DNA of 64,000 nucleotides from Amblyomma americanum (GCF_052857255.1 NC_135497.1:347278799-347342798), one strand, 5' to 3'; shown: positions 34,008 through 45,500, numbered from the stretch's first letter. Translations and numbers: made by a program. The notes: a model not told the origin generated them from the letters alone.

Positions 34008-34340
34008 ATATGTTTGTGTGACGATAAGAGACCGGAAGCGGGCGGAGTGGGAGAGGGAACAAACGCGGGTTAATGACATCCTAGTCAAAATCAAGAGGAA
34101 GAAATGGGCTTGGGCAAGGCACGTAATGCGAAGGCAAAATATCGGCTGGTCCTTAACGGTAACGGAGTGGATCCCAAGAGAAAGCAGTTGTAGCATAGGG
34201 CGGCAGAAAGTTAGTTGGGTGGATGATAATAAGAAATTGGCGGGAATACGGCGGGCAAAGCAGGTAAATGACGGGGTTAATTGGAAAGACATGGGAGAGG
34301 CATTTGCCCTGCAGTGGGCGTAGTCAGGCTGATGATGTTG
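34008..34340 (+). mobile_element. RTE-type LINE fragment (C-terminus of RT ORF)
   Basis: The open frame reads RDRKRAEWEREQTRVNDIL, WAWARHVMRRQN, WSLTVTEWIPR, RQKVSWVDD, and ends GEAFALQWA at a stop, followed by a TGATGATGTTGAT tail. This is the conserved C-terminal region of RTE/BovB-like LINE ORFs. It is truncated at the 5' end and shares sequence with 19735-19925. Confidence 0.75.
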
Positions 34341-35292
34341 ATAAACTCAAACAGGAGGTATATGTTTACCAACTTCTGTTGGGTAGGCATTGGTTAACTT
34401 TTTGGATTAAAAAATAATGGAATCTAGAAATAGATAACGGACAAATGAAGCTACATTACGCAACGATTTAATAATGTACAGGTACGCACACTGATTTCAG
34501 AACATGACTCCTGTAGGGCATTTCCACCAAAGGAGACGAGAACATGAATATAAGAATGAAGCACTGATCGAGCGAGGGGATCGCCATATAAGTTCTTCTC
34601 TGAGAAGGAAACCTGCGGAAGCAAATGAGGAAGTGTTCAAGTGATTCAGCTTTTGGACTTCGTTCGCAAAAGTTCGACGACTGGCATAAAGATACAGACC
34701 CGAAAAGATCTTGAAGCAACCTTGCTCTTTCTCTTATGTTTCACGGCAATGCCTATGCTTGAAACCATTCACGGATATTTCTGAGCTAATGGTACACCAC
34801 TTTCTTTTCCTTTTTTTTAAATTGCGAATCCAGACTGTCATGTTCGCTTGCTGGAAAACGACACTTTTATCTAGGAGGGTTTGAATGTGGGCGCGGCACA
34901 TCGATGTGTCATTCTTCAAGCCCCTAACCAGAGCACTGCTGACCCTGCAGCAGTGGCGTAAATAGGGGGGGGGGTGGCAGGGGTTCCTGACCCCCCTCTT
35001 CCCTTCGCTCAGGGCGGCGGGGGGACGCAGCATCCGAGTGCACCAGGGTAAGAAATGCAGGTTCTGAGACACACCATGGGATCTGGTTGTTGCTGTGTCA
35101 TGTAATGTAACATGTAACAAGATTGGTGTAATGCTTACTGCGTGCATGGTTGCTAAACAGCATTGCACCCCCTGGGACAGTAGACACCTCCATAGCAGCA
35201 GAAACCACCGTAACGTGTTTACCATTAGATTGCGCATCTGGAAATTCCTGTGATCCCATTGACTTCACCTGCTGGCACACAGGGATGTGTGT

Positions 35293-35725
35293 TTCGAAGC
35301 CGACTCGGCTCCTTCATCAGGGGTGAATTCGGCAACCTAAGAACGACGTCCGCAAATTCGCAAGAGAGCGCAATCCATTAGCCGAGCATTCCGAGGACTC
35401 GAACCATAGAATCAACTTTGAAGAGGCCCGCATCCTCGGAACCGAAACAAATTACCGCAAGAGGCTCCTTGTAGAATCCTGGCATATCCAAAGCACCCCG
35501 AAAAATATCAACCGCACAAAAGGAAACCTGCTCCAGTATATGCCCATGGACTTCGCTCTTCAACGCAACGAAACGCTAGCTACTGCCGTCAGTCACCCCT
35601 GATGAAGGAGCCGAGTCGGCTTCGAAACGTTGGGTTAAAGTTAACATTTTTGGTTGGAGATGTGCAGTTTATTATAAGTCTTCAAACCCAACCAGACAGG
35701 TAAATCTGTCAAAATGTTTAGTTTT
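35293..35725 (+). mobile_element. Penelope-like element, 3' fragment with GIY-YIG C-terminal end
   Basis: This 433-bp insertion is flanked by a 13-bp direct repeat, CAGGGATGTGTGT, at 35280-35292 and 35726-35738. The uninterrupted site is in copy A at about 13820-13836. The plus-strand frame (35327-35602) reads NDVRKFARERNPLAEHSEDS, RINFEEARILGTE, YRKRLLVESWHI and ends SHP*. This is the C-terminal end of the GIY-YIG endonuclease domain of Penelope-like elements (H/E plus ESWHI block). Sequence after the stop and the first ~30 bp of the insertion are inverted repeats of each other, as in the inverted terminal structures known for this group. The RT part is absent. Confidence 0.8.
35597..35630 (+). 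ncRNA. Hammerhead-like ribozyme motif in the Penelope-like fragment
   Basis: CTGATGA (35599-35605) and GAAAC (35624-35628) bracket a possible stem II: GGAGCC (35607-35612) pairing with GGCTTC (35618-35623) over a GAGTC loop. Hammerhead motifs are known in Penelope-like retroelements. One extra A (35606) sits between CTGATGA and the stem, so activity is doubtful. The reverse complement of the same segment lies at 35294-35326. Confidence 0.45.
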
Positions 35726-36989
35726 CAGGGATGTGTGTGTCCTAACCTCACCTGCATTGATCCGATCTTTCACTTCTGACGTAAATTTTGTCTGTTGTAC
35801 GAATAACTGAACATTCTATAACTGATAAATTCGCATGCGCTGTTGCAAATGCGTGGCCGGGTAGGACTACTGCGCGTGCGCAACAGGCATAGAGCCTTCG
35901 TCAAAAATGTACATCCCAAGAAGTTTGCTTCTAAGCTGCTTAACGCGGCTCCCTAGCACATCTATCAGTACAATGCTTGGGAGGATTGAGGACACAAAGC
36001 TATTCCTCATCCGAGAGGTTATGGTCGCTGAAGATGTATAACTAGGCACGCTGCAGGCCTCGCAAGCAACCCCTTTGGGCTGTATACTTTTGACGGGGGC
36101 TGTACGTCAAACTGGTATACTTCTACGCTGGTATGTCTCCTGGGTGCTACATTGCTCTGTTGATGAACTGAACATAACCACCAGAATGCAGCAGCAAGAG
36201 CTTCACATACGCGGTTGCCAGCGAGAGATCCTAGAAAACAGGCTGCATTACGAGAGATTCGGGGTCTGGTTCAGAGGGAAGCTCTTGTCAAATTTCTGTC
36301 GTCGTGAGCGCCACCGCTGGTCTTCCCAAGCGGCCGTCAGCTCTGTATGGTGCTTTAGTGAAAGCACGCTTAGGATGTCTTGGGGTACGAACGCCACTTT
36401 TATGAACTACTAATATACTTATGAAAAGCTTCATGCGGAATCCTATGTATCTGCTAAAGCTAACCGCTCAAATTATCCGATCATTGTTTATGTGCTATAA
36501 GGAAAAAATTGCTGCCCAACTCACTCAGCTTATTATCCCTGAAATGCTTCGACATTTAGGAGCTCGTTGCAGGGCTGACCGCGGCGCAACCAATTCGGAA
36601 GTACTAAATGCGCTACATCTCTATGAAAGCCGCGTTTTGGCAGAATGGCTCGGCCAGCACTGCTCTTGAGGCAAGCGAGGGTGTGTGGTAGGAATGGTGC
36701 CGCTCGCATTGTAGCGCAAGCTGCCACTTCTCGTTTCTTGCCACTTTGTTTCGATACGATCTCTAAGTTGTTCCGTCGATGGCATCAACAAAGCCAGAAT
36801 CACTAAAAAACACAATATTTGTACATGGAAGCCTTGTCTAATTGTTTTGTTGGCATTGTCTAATTGTTTTGTTTGCTCATTATAGTTTTTTTAACAAGGA
36901 GGGTTCTGAAGATGACATTTGTGTTTCCGGCTTTGAATTTTGTAGCGTGAGCTACACTGGCCGAGGTTGAGCAGTTTCGCGTGGTTCCT

Positions 36990-37230
36990 GGAGAGCTGTG
37001 CTGCGCATGCGCGAGGAGCAGTGACGTCACACGGCGCACAGCTGCGCGTCGGAGCCGCCGCCGCACATGCCTCGCCGGTCATAGCCGCGGCAGACGCACT
37101 GGCGCCGGCGCGAGCCCAGCTTTGCGCCTCAGTAGCACAGTAGCCGTCTGACGCTGCGCAGGAGCCGCTTGATAGCGCCTCTCATTTTGTGCGCTCGCGC
37201 AGAGGTGTCAGTGGGAGTGTACATATAGCA
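36990..37230. promoter_or_regulatory. CpG-rich promoter-like patch (NRF1-type and CRE palindromes)
   Basis: TGCGCATGCGC at 37002-37012 fits the NRF1 consensus, and GTGACGTCAC at 37021-37030 is a full CRE palindrome. CpG density is high to about 37200. No gene with a recognisable first exon follows on the plus strand. On the minus strand it lies just downstream of the PTPA pseudogene. It could also be part of a GC-rich repeat. Confidence 0.3.
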
Positions 37231-37319
37231 GGGCGTTTGCCAGTGTGATATAGCCATGAAGAAGGAGAGCGAAATTGCTGCTCAGCGGCAATTGATGCTC
37301 AGGGGCTCAGCGTAGCTCA

Positions 37320-37609
37320 CGCTAAGTATATCTTGGCATAGCCGAGCTAAGACACTCCTAATTGGCCGAGTGGAGGCGTTTCTTGAACCCAGCGTCTGCA
37401 GCACCGGCAGAAGATTCGAATTGACATCCGATATGATGAAGTTATCGGTCAGCTTCTTGCCCTTGACAAGCTCGTTGAGGGCGAGGACGAAGCCGACATA
37501 CTCCATGTACGCTTCGCTCTCGGTCCAGCGGGTCATGTCAGCCAGCGTGTCATGTCAGCGCGCACGACTGCGGCTCGGCGTACACAGGTTCTTCTTCGCT
37601 TTCTGACAT
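37320..37609 (-). pseudogene. Ptpa: PTPA (PP2A phosphatase activator) N-terminal pseudogene
   Basis: The minus strand starts with MSESEEEPVYAEPQSCALT, then stops. After a short duplication (GCTGACATGACxCGCTGG twice) a shifted frame reads MTRWTESEAYMEYVGFVLAL, NELVKGKKLTDNF and LLPVLQTL. A further shift then gives RWVQETPPLGQ and a stop. The order matches the N-terminal third of PTPA: the 'W-x-x-S-x-A-Y-x-x-Y-x-G-F' helix, 'VKGKKL', then 'LL-x-L-D-R-W-x-x-E-T-P-P'. PTPA is a peptidyl-prolyl isomerase-like activator of protein phosphatase 2A. No introns lie between these blocks, which suggests a processed copy cut off after about 90 codons. Two frameshifts and early stops make it non-functional. 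Confidence 0.7.
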
Positions 37610-37792
37610 CTTGTCAGTAGGAATGCTTCGACGTTGAATGGCTGAGCGCGTCTGGCTTCGCAAGCGACCAGCAGACCACGAACCGTCTTCCTCGTCCCTC
37701 ATTAATCTGCGCTGGTAATAGTGTTGATGGCGATGAGCCCATTAGCGCTAGAACTTTGTGACGTACGAAGAAGACTTTGTTTAGGAATAGCT

Positions 37793-38634
37793 TTAAAGGA
37801 GTATAGACACCTAAATTTTGGGTGTTCATTTTTTTATTTGTAATGATGCGTAAGGAATTATTATTCATCGATTACCACCTGATAATCTCGTACGACAGCT
37901 AACTAATTTATAATCACATTTCTTCCTCGTGCCGTTTCGACTTCAACAATCGAATGAGGACTGTGACATCAAAGCGTAAAAAAATTCCGATATAATCAGC
38001 CGCGATGGCTTAGTGGTTAAGGCACTCGCCTGCTGATCCGGAGTGCACGGGTTCGAACCCAACCGAAGTGGCAGCGTTTCGATGGAGGCGAAACGCAACG
38101 GCGCCCCTGTGCTGTGCGATGTCAATGCACGTTAAAGATCCCTAGGTGGTCCAAAATATACCGGAGACTAGGACACCGCTTTCTTCCTTTCTTGTTTCAC
38201 TCCCTCTTTTATCCCTTCCCTTACTCCATGGCTCAGGTGTCCGGCGAGATGCGAGACAGATACTGCGCCATTTCCTTTGCCCCTTCCCCCCCCCCCCCCC
38301 CCAAAAAAAACAACCAATTTTCAAACCATCTGATGCTTCCTCAATCGACGTCATTCCGGCTCTTGTAGGAGGCTGGCTTCAGGACAGCAGTGATTTAAAC
38401 GATGAACCAACGATTTTAAGGACGATTTTTCATGACGCACGAGACAAAAATACACACTCTGACGTCACAGCCATCATTCAGCTGTTGAAACCGAAACAGC
38501 ATGGCAGAAAAAATTCGACAATAAATTTTTAGCGGCCGTAATGGAATATCACATGGTGATTCATGCGTAGTCGTGTCTTCCGCATCAATATAGAGAAGAC
38601 ATGACACCAAAATTAGGTGTGGATACTCCTTTAA
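37793..38634. repeat. MITE (TIR element with TTAA ends) carrying a SINE
   Basis: The left end is TTAA + AGGAGTATAGACACC TAAATTTTGG (from 37793). The right end, reverse-complemented, is TTAA + AGGAGTATCCACACC TAATTTTGG (to 38634). The interior shares CATGATGCGGAAGACACG-type sequence and GACGTCACAGCC with the MITE at 19926. About 330 bp of SINE (37996-38330) is inserted inside. No transposase frame is seen. Confidence 0.75.
37996..38330 (+). repeat. tRNA-derived SINE inside the MITE
   Basis: The head CGCGATGGCTTAGTGGTTAAGG has B box GGGTTCGAACCCAACC. The body reads GTTTCGATGGAGGCGAAACG, GTGCTGTGCGATGTCAATGC and CACTCCCTCTTTTATCCC. The 3' end GCGCCATTTCCTTTGCCCC runs into a C-tract of about 17 bases and an A-tract. 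Confidence 0.88.
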
Positions 38635-38649
38635 TGTTGCGTTTATCTG

Positions 38650-38930
38650 CCATACTATACATGTACAGATTAATGAGTGCTGCCTGCCAGGAGGCTATGC
38701 TGGCTGCACGCATCTCGTGTAGCGTCTTCGCCAAAAGTAAGCGAGCAGCCGCGGCGGAAGTGGGCTCGCAGCCGAGTGGCGGCGCTGCGGTCTCCGGTGC
38801 TGGCCGCTGCTCCCGTGTAGTTGTGCGCAGAGAGTTCCGTAGTGCAGCCTTGAGGGTAAGCTGGCGGCTTTTCACTTCATCCACCATAGACGCCGGAAGC
38901 ATGCTGGGAAGACAAAAGCCGGATTGACAT
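38650..38930. other. Unidentified GC-rich segment
   Basis: Both strands are open here for about 105 codons. The minus-strand frame (38902-38585) includes PLGCEPTSAAAARLLLAKTL and shares a short block with 12190-12250. It looks repeat-derived; no function can be assigned. Confidence 0.3.
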
Positions 38931-40242
38931 CTAGTGCCCAGTTGACTGTGTCTACTGGTCCACAGCAGGTGGCGAATTTTCTCTTCTCCAGCCGGTGTTG
39001 ATTAATTCGGGAAGGTAGTGGGACCTGCATCTTCTTCACAGGCCCATCGGCACGTGACTGACGGGGTAAGGGCCGCCCAAGCCCTCATGCTTCTTTAAGG
39101 AACACCTCCTCCAGTCTCGATAAGTTATGAGGGAAGGGGAAACTACGCGGGGGAATGAGGGCGTGTGTACTTTTCCTTAAAGGGGATGCTAAGATGGGGT
39201 GAGCGGAGCGGGCGTCAGAAGGGAGCCTGGTGGGGGGTGTCTGGCTGAGGTGGCCGAGAGAGGGTAGAGTCCGTGTGTCCTGCTCGGCGGGCATATTCTC
39301 AAGCTAGGGCGTCGGTGCGTAGTTATGTACCTGGACCTCCTGTACCTGTAGCTCAGGAGAGCGGGCACGAAGAGGTGAGGCGCAGCCTTAGCAACTAGTG
39401 GAAAAACAAGCAACGAATTAGGCTCTTAAAACTCATTTTGGCAGTTTGAGTGGTTAAATTTGCCTTTTGTTCGTGATAAAAAAACCGAATTCCATACTTC
39501 CTAATTTCAGAAAAAAACAAAACGTCACCATTGTTTTGTCGTCAGCAGCTATACAGTACTCTCAACACTGAAGCATGTTGCCTTCGTTTTCTTTCACGAT
39601 GAAAGCTGTTTGCATTATCCGTACAGTCCTACCCTTTAGCGTGGGATGTATAGCGTAAGCCGCAACACATAATACTTTTTACGAAATTTAATTTACATTA
39701 CGCTGATATATTTAAATGAAACGAATAGCCAAAATGTCGCACAAAATATCCTTGAAGGCGACCATGAGGTGTGCTAAAGTAAACTGTTTCGAGAGAATGG
39801 GGAACATCAGTGTGGTACCAAGATTTTATTAAGCAGTGCTTTTGCTTAATCGAAGAAACCAGTAAGGGCCGAAGACGATTACCCAAGGCCTAGACGAAGT
39901 GTTCACTTTGTTCTTTCTTTGTCTTCAGCTTTCGTGACATCCAATTAAAGGTGGATGAGCGCACCATACAAGTGTGACTGCGTGCAGCCTAACATAATGC
40001 GGGCGTTTCGAACTGGAATTGAAACGGTTCACCGGTTCGATAAGGACCAGTATTTGTTTTTCCCGTGTTTCAAAGACCGGACGCTGTATTTTTAAATCTG
40101 TTCAGGAAAGGGCTATTCTAGTGCACACAACCACTCATGCGTTGGCATTAGCCCTATTCGAGGCCATCATTTCATGCATAACCCACAGTGTAAAGTATGG
40201 TGCACATGTAAGCGAGATAAATGTTCATTAATTAAAACAGTC

Positions 40243-40248
40243 TTTATT
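40243..40248 (-). terminator. Polyadenylation signal, LRR copy C
   Basis: TTTATT on the plus strand (AATAAA on minus) in the flanking context shared with the LRR copies A and B. Confidence 0.55.
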
Positions 40249-40315
40249 CGCTTCATAATAACGAGGTAAAGAACAACGTTGCAAGCTTATCTCAAAAATA
40301 TGTCCGATCACAGCT

Positions 40316-42390
40316 TCACAAGCAGTCAGCTCCCACAACGTCGGTCACAGTCAGGAATTTGCGGATGTGAATCCAGCAGTCGTAGCTGAGCTCGTCGAGT
40401 TGCACTGAGCTATCGCGTCCGCCGATGCACTGAACCCGTCGCTGGACCACGCCAGCCAGTCTCATGTACTCTTCGAGACCCGTCAAACATCGAAGCCCCA
40501 ATGCGCGACGCACCATCGTTGCCGCTTCCCTGGCATCGACGCCAGCATTTTTTTGAACGATGCTGAAGACCCTTTCATGTCCCGACACCAGCTCGACCGC
40601 GCGTGCGTTGTAAGGATCGTGGTCACCCATCACGATGCGGGCTGCTCTGGTGACGAGGCTGGCGTTGCGCCTGGTGATGTTGCGAATGGCAACGAGCTCT
40701 GTGTTACGGCCTTTGCAACTTGGCTGACCCACGCGGAGCAGGCGGTAATTGCTTTCGATGCCCGACACCAGCGTCTGCAAGAAGGCATTGTCGCTAGCGC
40801 GGCTAAGCATCGCGAACGACAGCTCGGAGAGATTTTGGCTGTTGACAAATGCGTTCGCGAGGAACTCACAGTTGTCTTCGGTCAGAGGCAGCCCTTTGAA
40901 TGCGGTTCTGGTGAGGCTGAGGTCGGATGCCAGCGCGTTCACTAGAAGGCTTTCGGCGTCAGGGTCATGCTGCTGGTCTTCGAGCTCGGGTTCATCGACG
41001 TAGGCGTGCACTTCTAAGTCCTTCAGTGTGCGTGCTTCCATTATATAGGCCGCCATGGCAGCTTGGATTTTATCAAGGAGGCAGTCCTGCACGCACACGC
41101 GGAGTGAAGTGACGTGATTGCAGGAAGCGAGGATTTCGAATGTTCTGCGCATGATCTCCGAATTGTTTAGGTGCAAAGAGCTGACCGTGAGAGACGTCAC
41201 CTCGGGGCATTCGGGAAGCAGGGGAAGGCTACCGATGCTCAGGGGGTGATCTTCAATGTGAATGGCTTTCGCCAAGCGGGAACCACAAATTATTTGGCAT
41301 CTCTTTCAGGTCAGCGCATGCTGGAAGATGGCTTATGTTGATGTTTTGGAGGGCTTTGTTGAGTGCCAGGGCGCGAAAGAACGCACAGCACTCCTCCTCT
41401 GAGAAACCCAAGAGGTCTACGTTCAGCGTCAAAAGTGTAGCGTTTTCTGGGAGCGCTAACAGCCACGGCTCGATCCTTCTGGCTGCGTCTCCGGCGAGAA
41501 GTTCGAAGCCGTATCTGATTATGGACACGACGCAGTTTCTCGGCCACGTAACACCTAGCGTAGGCAGATTGCGGTTCCGGGCGATTAATTCGGCAAAGAG
41601 GGCTTTCGCTTCGACATCGTCGATATGTATATCGATGATCAACTCTTCTAGCGTCGTCCTTGGTGCAAAGGTCCTGACCAGAGACTACAGTGAAAGCTTG
41701 CTGGCCTAGGGTGTTCGCACTGTCAGCTTCTTGAGCGGCGAGCGGTGTTTCTGCAGATAGAGGACGAAGCCATGAAGGAGGTCGACGCAGTCATAAGTGA
41801 ACACGCAGGAGCCGACGGTTAAGTCACTTATGGTGTTATTCTGCAACATTATGTTTATCAACTGTCGTGCGCAGCCGGTGCTAAATGCCAGATCGGCGAC
41901 ATCCAGCGCAGTAAGGGTGATGCTGCCCTGGTACTTAGGGATTATAAACAGTGGCATTCTGACAGAGAAGCAGAAGTATTTTTCCCCTTCGTCTGAATAA
42001 TTTTAGTCCGAGGGGCTGGCAAGCTTCTCCAGGGTTTCAATGACTTTCGTTACACAGCACGGTACATCTGAGATGGTCAGCTTCCTGACGCTGTACTTGT
42101 CTTGAAGAATGCTGAGGAGGACAGGGCTGCTCGCTACAAAGAAAGTTATCTCTACAGCCCCAATGCAGCGATGATGGGCGAGGACGTTGCGCAGCAGAAT
42201 CCTGGCGAGGGTTTCACAGTCAATCCTTGGGACTTCCCAAGGGTCCATGAGCAGAGCCTTCGGGGCAATAGCGATGCCCAATTCACCCAGGCCATTTTCC
42301 TCTCTTATCTCAATGCCTACGTTCCAGAGAACCTTGTTATACTCGGCGACACGTCGAACCAGCTGACACACTGGTGCCGCTTCACTTCTG
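40316..42390 (-). pseudogene. LRR gene copy C, disabled
   Basis: Read on the minus strand, this is colinear with the copy A gene from about codon 20 to the full ancestral C-terminus. Lesions: the first codons and start are missing (LINE replacement at 42391), AAA-to-TAA at about 42003 (PSD*NYSD), a TAG at about 41706 (P*ASK where A has PEASK), and a 1-bp shift at about 41290 (KEMPNNLWF where A has EVCQIIRDSR). The last 319 codons (41275-40316) remain open. They give the intact tail missing from copy A, running through EEYMRLAGVVQRRVQC and QLDELSYDCWIHIRKFL to GADCL*. This copy therefore shows what the ancestral C-terminus was. Confidence 0.85.
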
Positions 42391-45300
42391 GTGAAGCGTC
42401 CAGCACTGTACAGCCTGCACTGTACATCCTGCACTGTAATGCCCAAAGCGCGCGAAACATAGCAGATGAACTCGCTCTGTTCCTTAGTGAATTGCGTTTC
42501 AGTTTTCCTTTTATTATGATCACTCAAACATGGTACACATGTGAGGATGATGTGTTGAGTCTGCCTTAATACAGAAGTTTTTATTTAAAAAGGAAAAACC
42601 GACGTGGCGGTGGTCTGCTGCAGTTAGTATCGGAAAAATTTTCATGTTCTTTGCAACCACCATTTTCAGAAGTTAATGACGACTATGAAGTTCTAACCGT
42701 ACAATGTAAAAGCAAATTCTTTATAGTCCTTTACCGCCCCCCTCAAGGAAATATAAGCAATTTTTCGGCTATTTAGAAAAGTTGCCCAATTTGGAACTGT
42801 TAATAAGATGCATTTGATTCTAGGTGGTGAGTGCAACATTAATTTATTAGAAAACACGGTGACGGCACGTATATTTAAGATACTTCTTGATTCATATTTT
42901 TGTCACAATGTTATATCTGTACCTACACGAATCAGTCATCACTCCGAAAGCCTTTTAGACTTACTTGTGAAAAATAACATTCATGACTGTGCAATGTCAG
43001 GGAGGATTGTGACAAGCTTAAGCGATCGTTTCCCTATCTACATGTTCTGCAAAGCAGGCGACTTTCTTAAAAGGAGTAAACTCTGTTCGGAGACATATAC
43101 TCTGCGAGAAATAAATCTGGAGACTCTAGAAATATTCCGAAACGAAATTTCACTCATATGTTGGGACCAAGTGTTTGAATGCACATGTGCTGAAAGAGCC
43201 TGTGAAATATTTATGGCCCTTTTCAAAACATGTAACTATTCCTTTCCTAAACTTAAAGTGGTAAAGAACTGTAAAAACTGCTTAAGCCGTGGTTGACAGA
43301 TGAATGTCTTGTAATGATAAAAAGGAAGGAAAAGTTGTACGAGAAGTTCACAAAAACAAAGAACCTGGATGACCTTTCAGCTTTCAAAAAATACAGGAAT
43401 TATGTAACAAACTTTTTTTCGTAAAATTAAAAACACTTACTTTGTAAATCTTTTTTCCTGTACAAAAAGTGATGTCTCATGGCGCCAATTCGGCAAACTC
43501 TTGAACTCTGGCACTCGCCACAATGATGAATTTTGTTTAACACTAAATGATGAAATACTTGAGGGCGAAGAACTTGCAGAAAAGTTTAATAAACACTTTG
43601 CAACTCTCTCCTCATGTTGGCACGCGGTTGACAGGAATGTCGCTAAAATATTCTTAAGCTCACAAAATTCTAAAACTGCATTCTTTGAGCCATGCACTAA
43701 TGAAGAAATATATTCTGTTTTCATGTCTCTAAAGAACAGCAAAGCCAGAGACATTGAAGACTTAGAAATCAAACCTGTAAAATATGTCCTCGACCTTCTA
43801 GTACTCCAACTTTGGTTTATCTTTAATGCTTGCTTAAATGCAGGTAGTTTTCCATAAAGCATGCAGTGTTCCAGAGTAAGTGTTATACATAAATCTGGTG
43901 ACAAAAACAATTTATCGAACTATCGGCCAATCTCTGTGGTACCCATTTTTTCCAAAGGATTTGAAAAGGTTATATGCAAGAGAATAATGTCTTTCTGTGA
44001 CAAGCATATGATTCTCTCGGAGCAGCAATTTGGATTTCGTAAAGGTCTATCTGCAGAGTTGGCCCTCTTAACGCAGAAAGAATTATTGCTTAAAGGTTTT
44101 GAGGAAAATATACTTACTTTCGGTGTTTTTATCGATTTCTCAGAAGCGTTTGATAGAATCGACCATACAATCCTGTCTACCAAATTAGACTATTATGGTT
44201 TCCGCGGTATTCCTGGAACACTTCTTAAATCATATCTTAATCATCGCAAGCAGTGTGTTGTAATTAATGAATGGCGTTCTAGTATAGTAGTTCTAGTGGC
44301 GTTATATATAATAAATATTAGCAGACATGCATATTTCATTATATATGCAGATGACACTAGCCTTTTCTTCCAGTCGAATGACTTAAACAATTTAAAGGTT
44401 TCCGCAAATACAACACTAATGAAATTGCTTCAGTGGACTAAAGCAAACGGTTTAGAAATCAATGCTAGCAAAACAAAAGCTCTGTTATTTGCGCCTGTGC
44501 AAAAAAAATATTACTAGGGATCTCAACATGCAGCCTGGATCAGAGGAAATAAAACTAGCAAGTGCAGTTAAAAGCTTAGGGGTAATCTATTAATCAAAAT
44601 TTAAGTTGGAATACGCACGTGGACCATGTGGCAGGAAAGCTAGCGAAAGCTACGGGTTTGCTTTCTCGGTTCCGGCACATGCTTCCAGCGAAAATTAAAC
44701 TTATGCTTTATAATTCATTGTTTCTCCCCCATATCAATTATTGTAGCCTTATCTGGGCTGACACAAGCCAACGCAACATAAACAAATTGCGTCTGCTGCA
44801 GAAGAACGCCATTCGTCACATAGCAAATGCTCCCTATGATGCCCATACACAAGTACAATTTTCCTCCTTTAATGTGCTTCCTTTACAGCATGTCCATCAA
44901 TTTAACCACATTATGAAATACAAAGAAGCCATAAAAGATGACAGCGTCACTTTTATAAAGCTTTGTAATCTCAGTAAAAATCCAGAAGCACCCTATCTCA
45001 TTAGAAAAAGAGAATTCTGGTCAATTCCCTTTTCACGCACAAATTATGGCCTACACAGACTACAGTACCACATACCGAAGTACCTTAATCTATAGGAAGC
45101 AAATAATATTGACATATGTAACATCTCAAAGAAAAAATGGAAAGAATACCTCGTATCACAAAGCATGTAACTCTGCTATTTTTTATGATTCTGGAGTGGC
45201 AAAGACTGTATTTGACACAAATATGCATTTGAATGTTCTATCCTTTTTATGTTTTCTGTCTTATTGTTGTTGTTAATCTGACCTGTAAATGACTTATGCG

Positions 45301-45500
45301 ATGTTGTGTTTGAGCGCGTGTATGATTATGGCATTATTAAATTTTGTACATAAGTGCCTGTTGTCTGCTACCCATGCCAAGACCGGGGCAGAAACCCCGT
45401 CAAGCTACTAGGATAGTAGCTTTTTGTTCCTGTCCCAGTGTTTTTTCCTGGCTTAATATGGAAAAAAAAGGCTGAATAAAAGGATTTGAATTTGAATTTG
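42391..45500 (+). mobile_element. Non-LTR retrotransposon (CR1/Jockey-like), 5'-truncated and defective
   Basis: The plus-strand order is as follows. An endonuclease portion starts at about 42430 (LHCNAQSARN; IMITQTWYT; RRGGGLLQLVSEK; VLYRPPQGN; LGGECNINLL). An RT follows (NNLSNYRPIS at 43914; QQFGFRKG; FIDFSEAFDRIDH; YADDTSLF at 44344). The C-terminal region is at 44619-45095 (LYNSLFLPHINYCSLIW). The 3' end is AATAAAAGGA followed by a short (TTTGAA)n tail. No RNase H was seen. Defects: the 5' end is missing, and there are stops between blocks, frameshifts near 43300-43430, and a deletion that removes the PQG motif between the WRSS and YADD blocks. It lies antisense to the LRR pseudogene and replaces its start. 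Confidence 0.85.

Noticed and set aside
35866..36660. Several 60-110-codon frames
   Set aside because: None has a recognisable motif, they overlap on both strands, and no splice pattern links them.
39000..40230. Open frames in the 3' flank of copy C
   Set aside because: They fall in the non-coding flank shared with copy A (9350-11900), where the frames are not conserved between the two copies.
42003..42527. True N-terminus of the LRR family (about 45 extra residues)
   Set aside because: The extra residues are the antisense of the LINE endonuclease region and have no counterpart in copies A or B.
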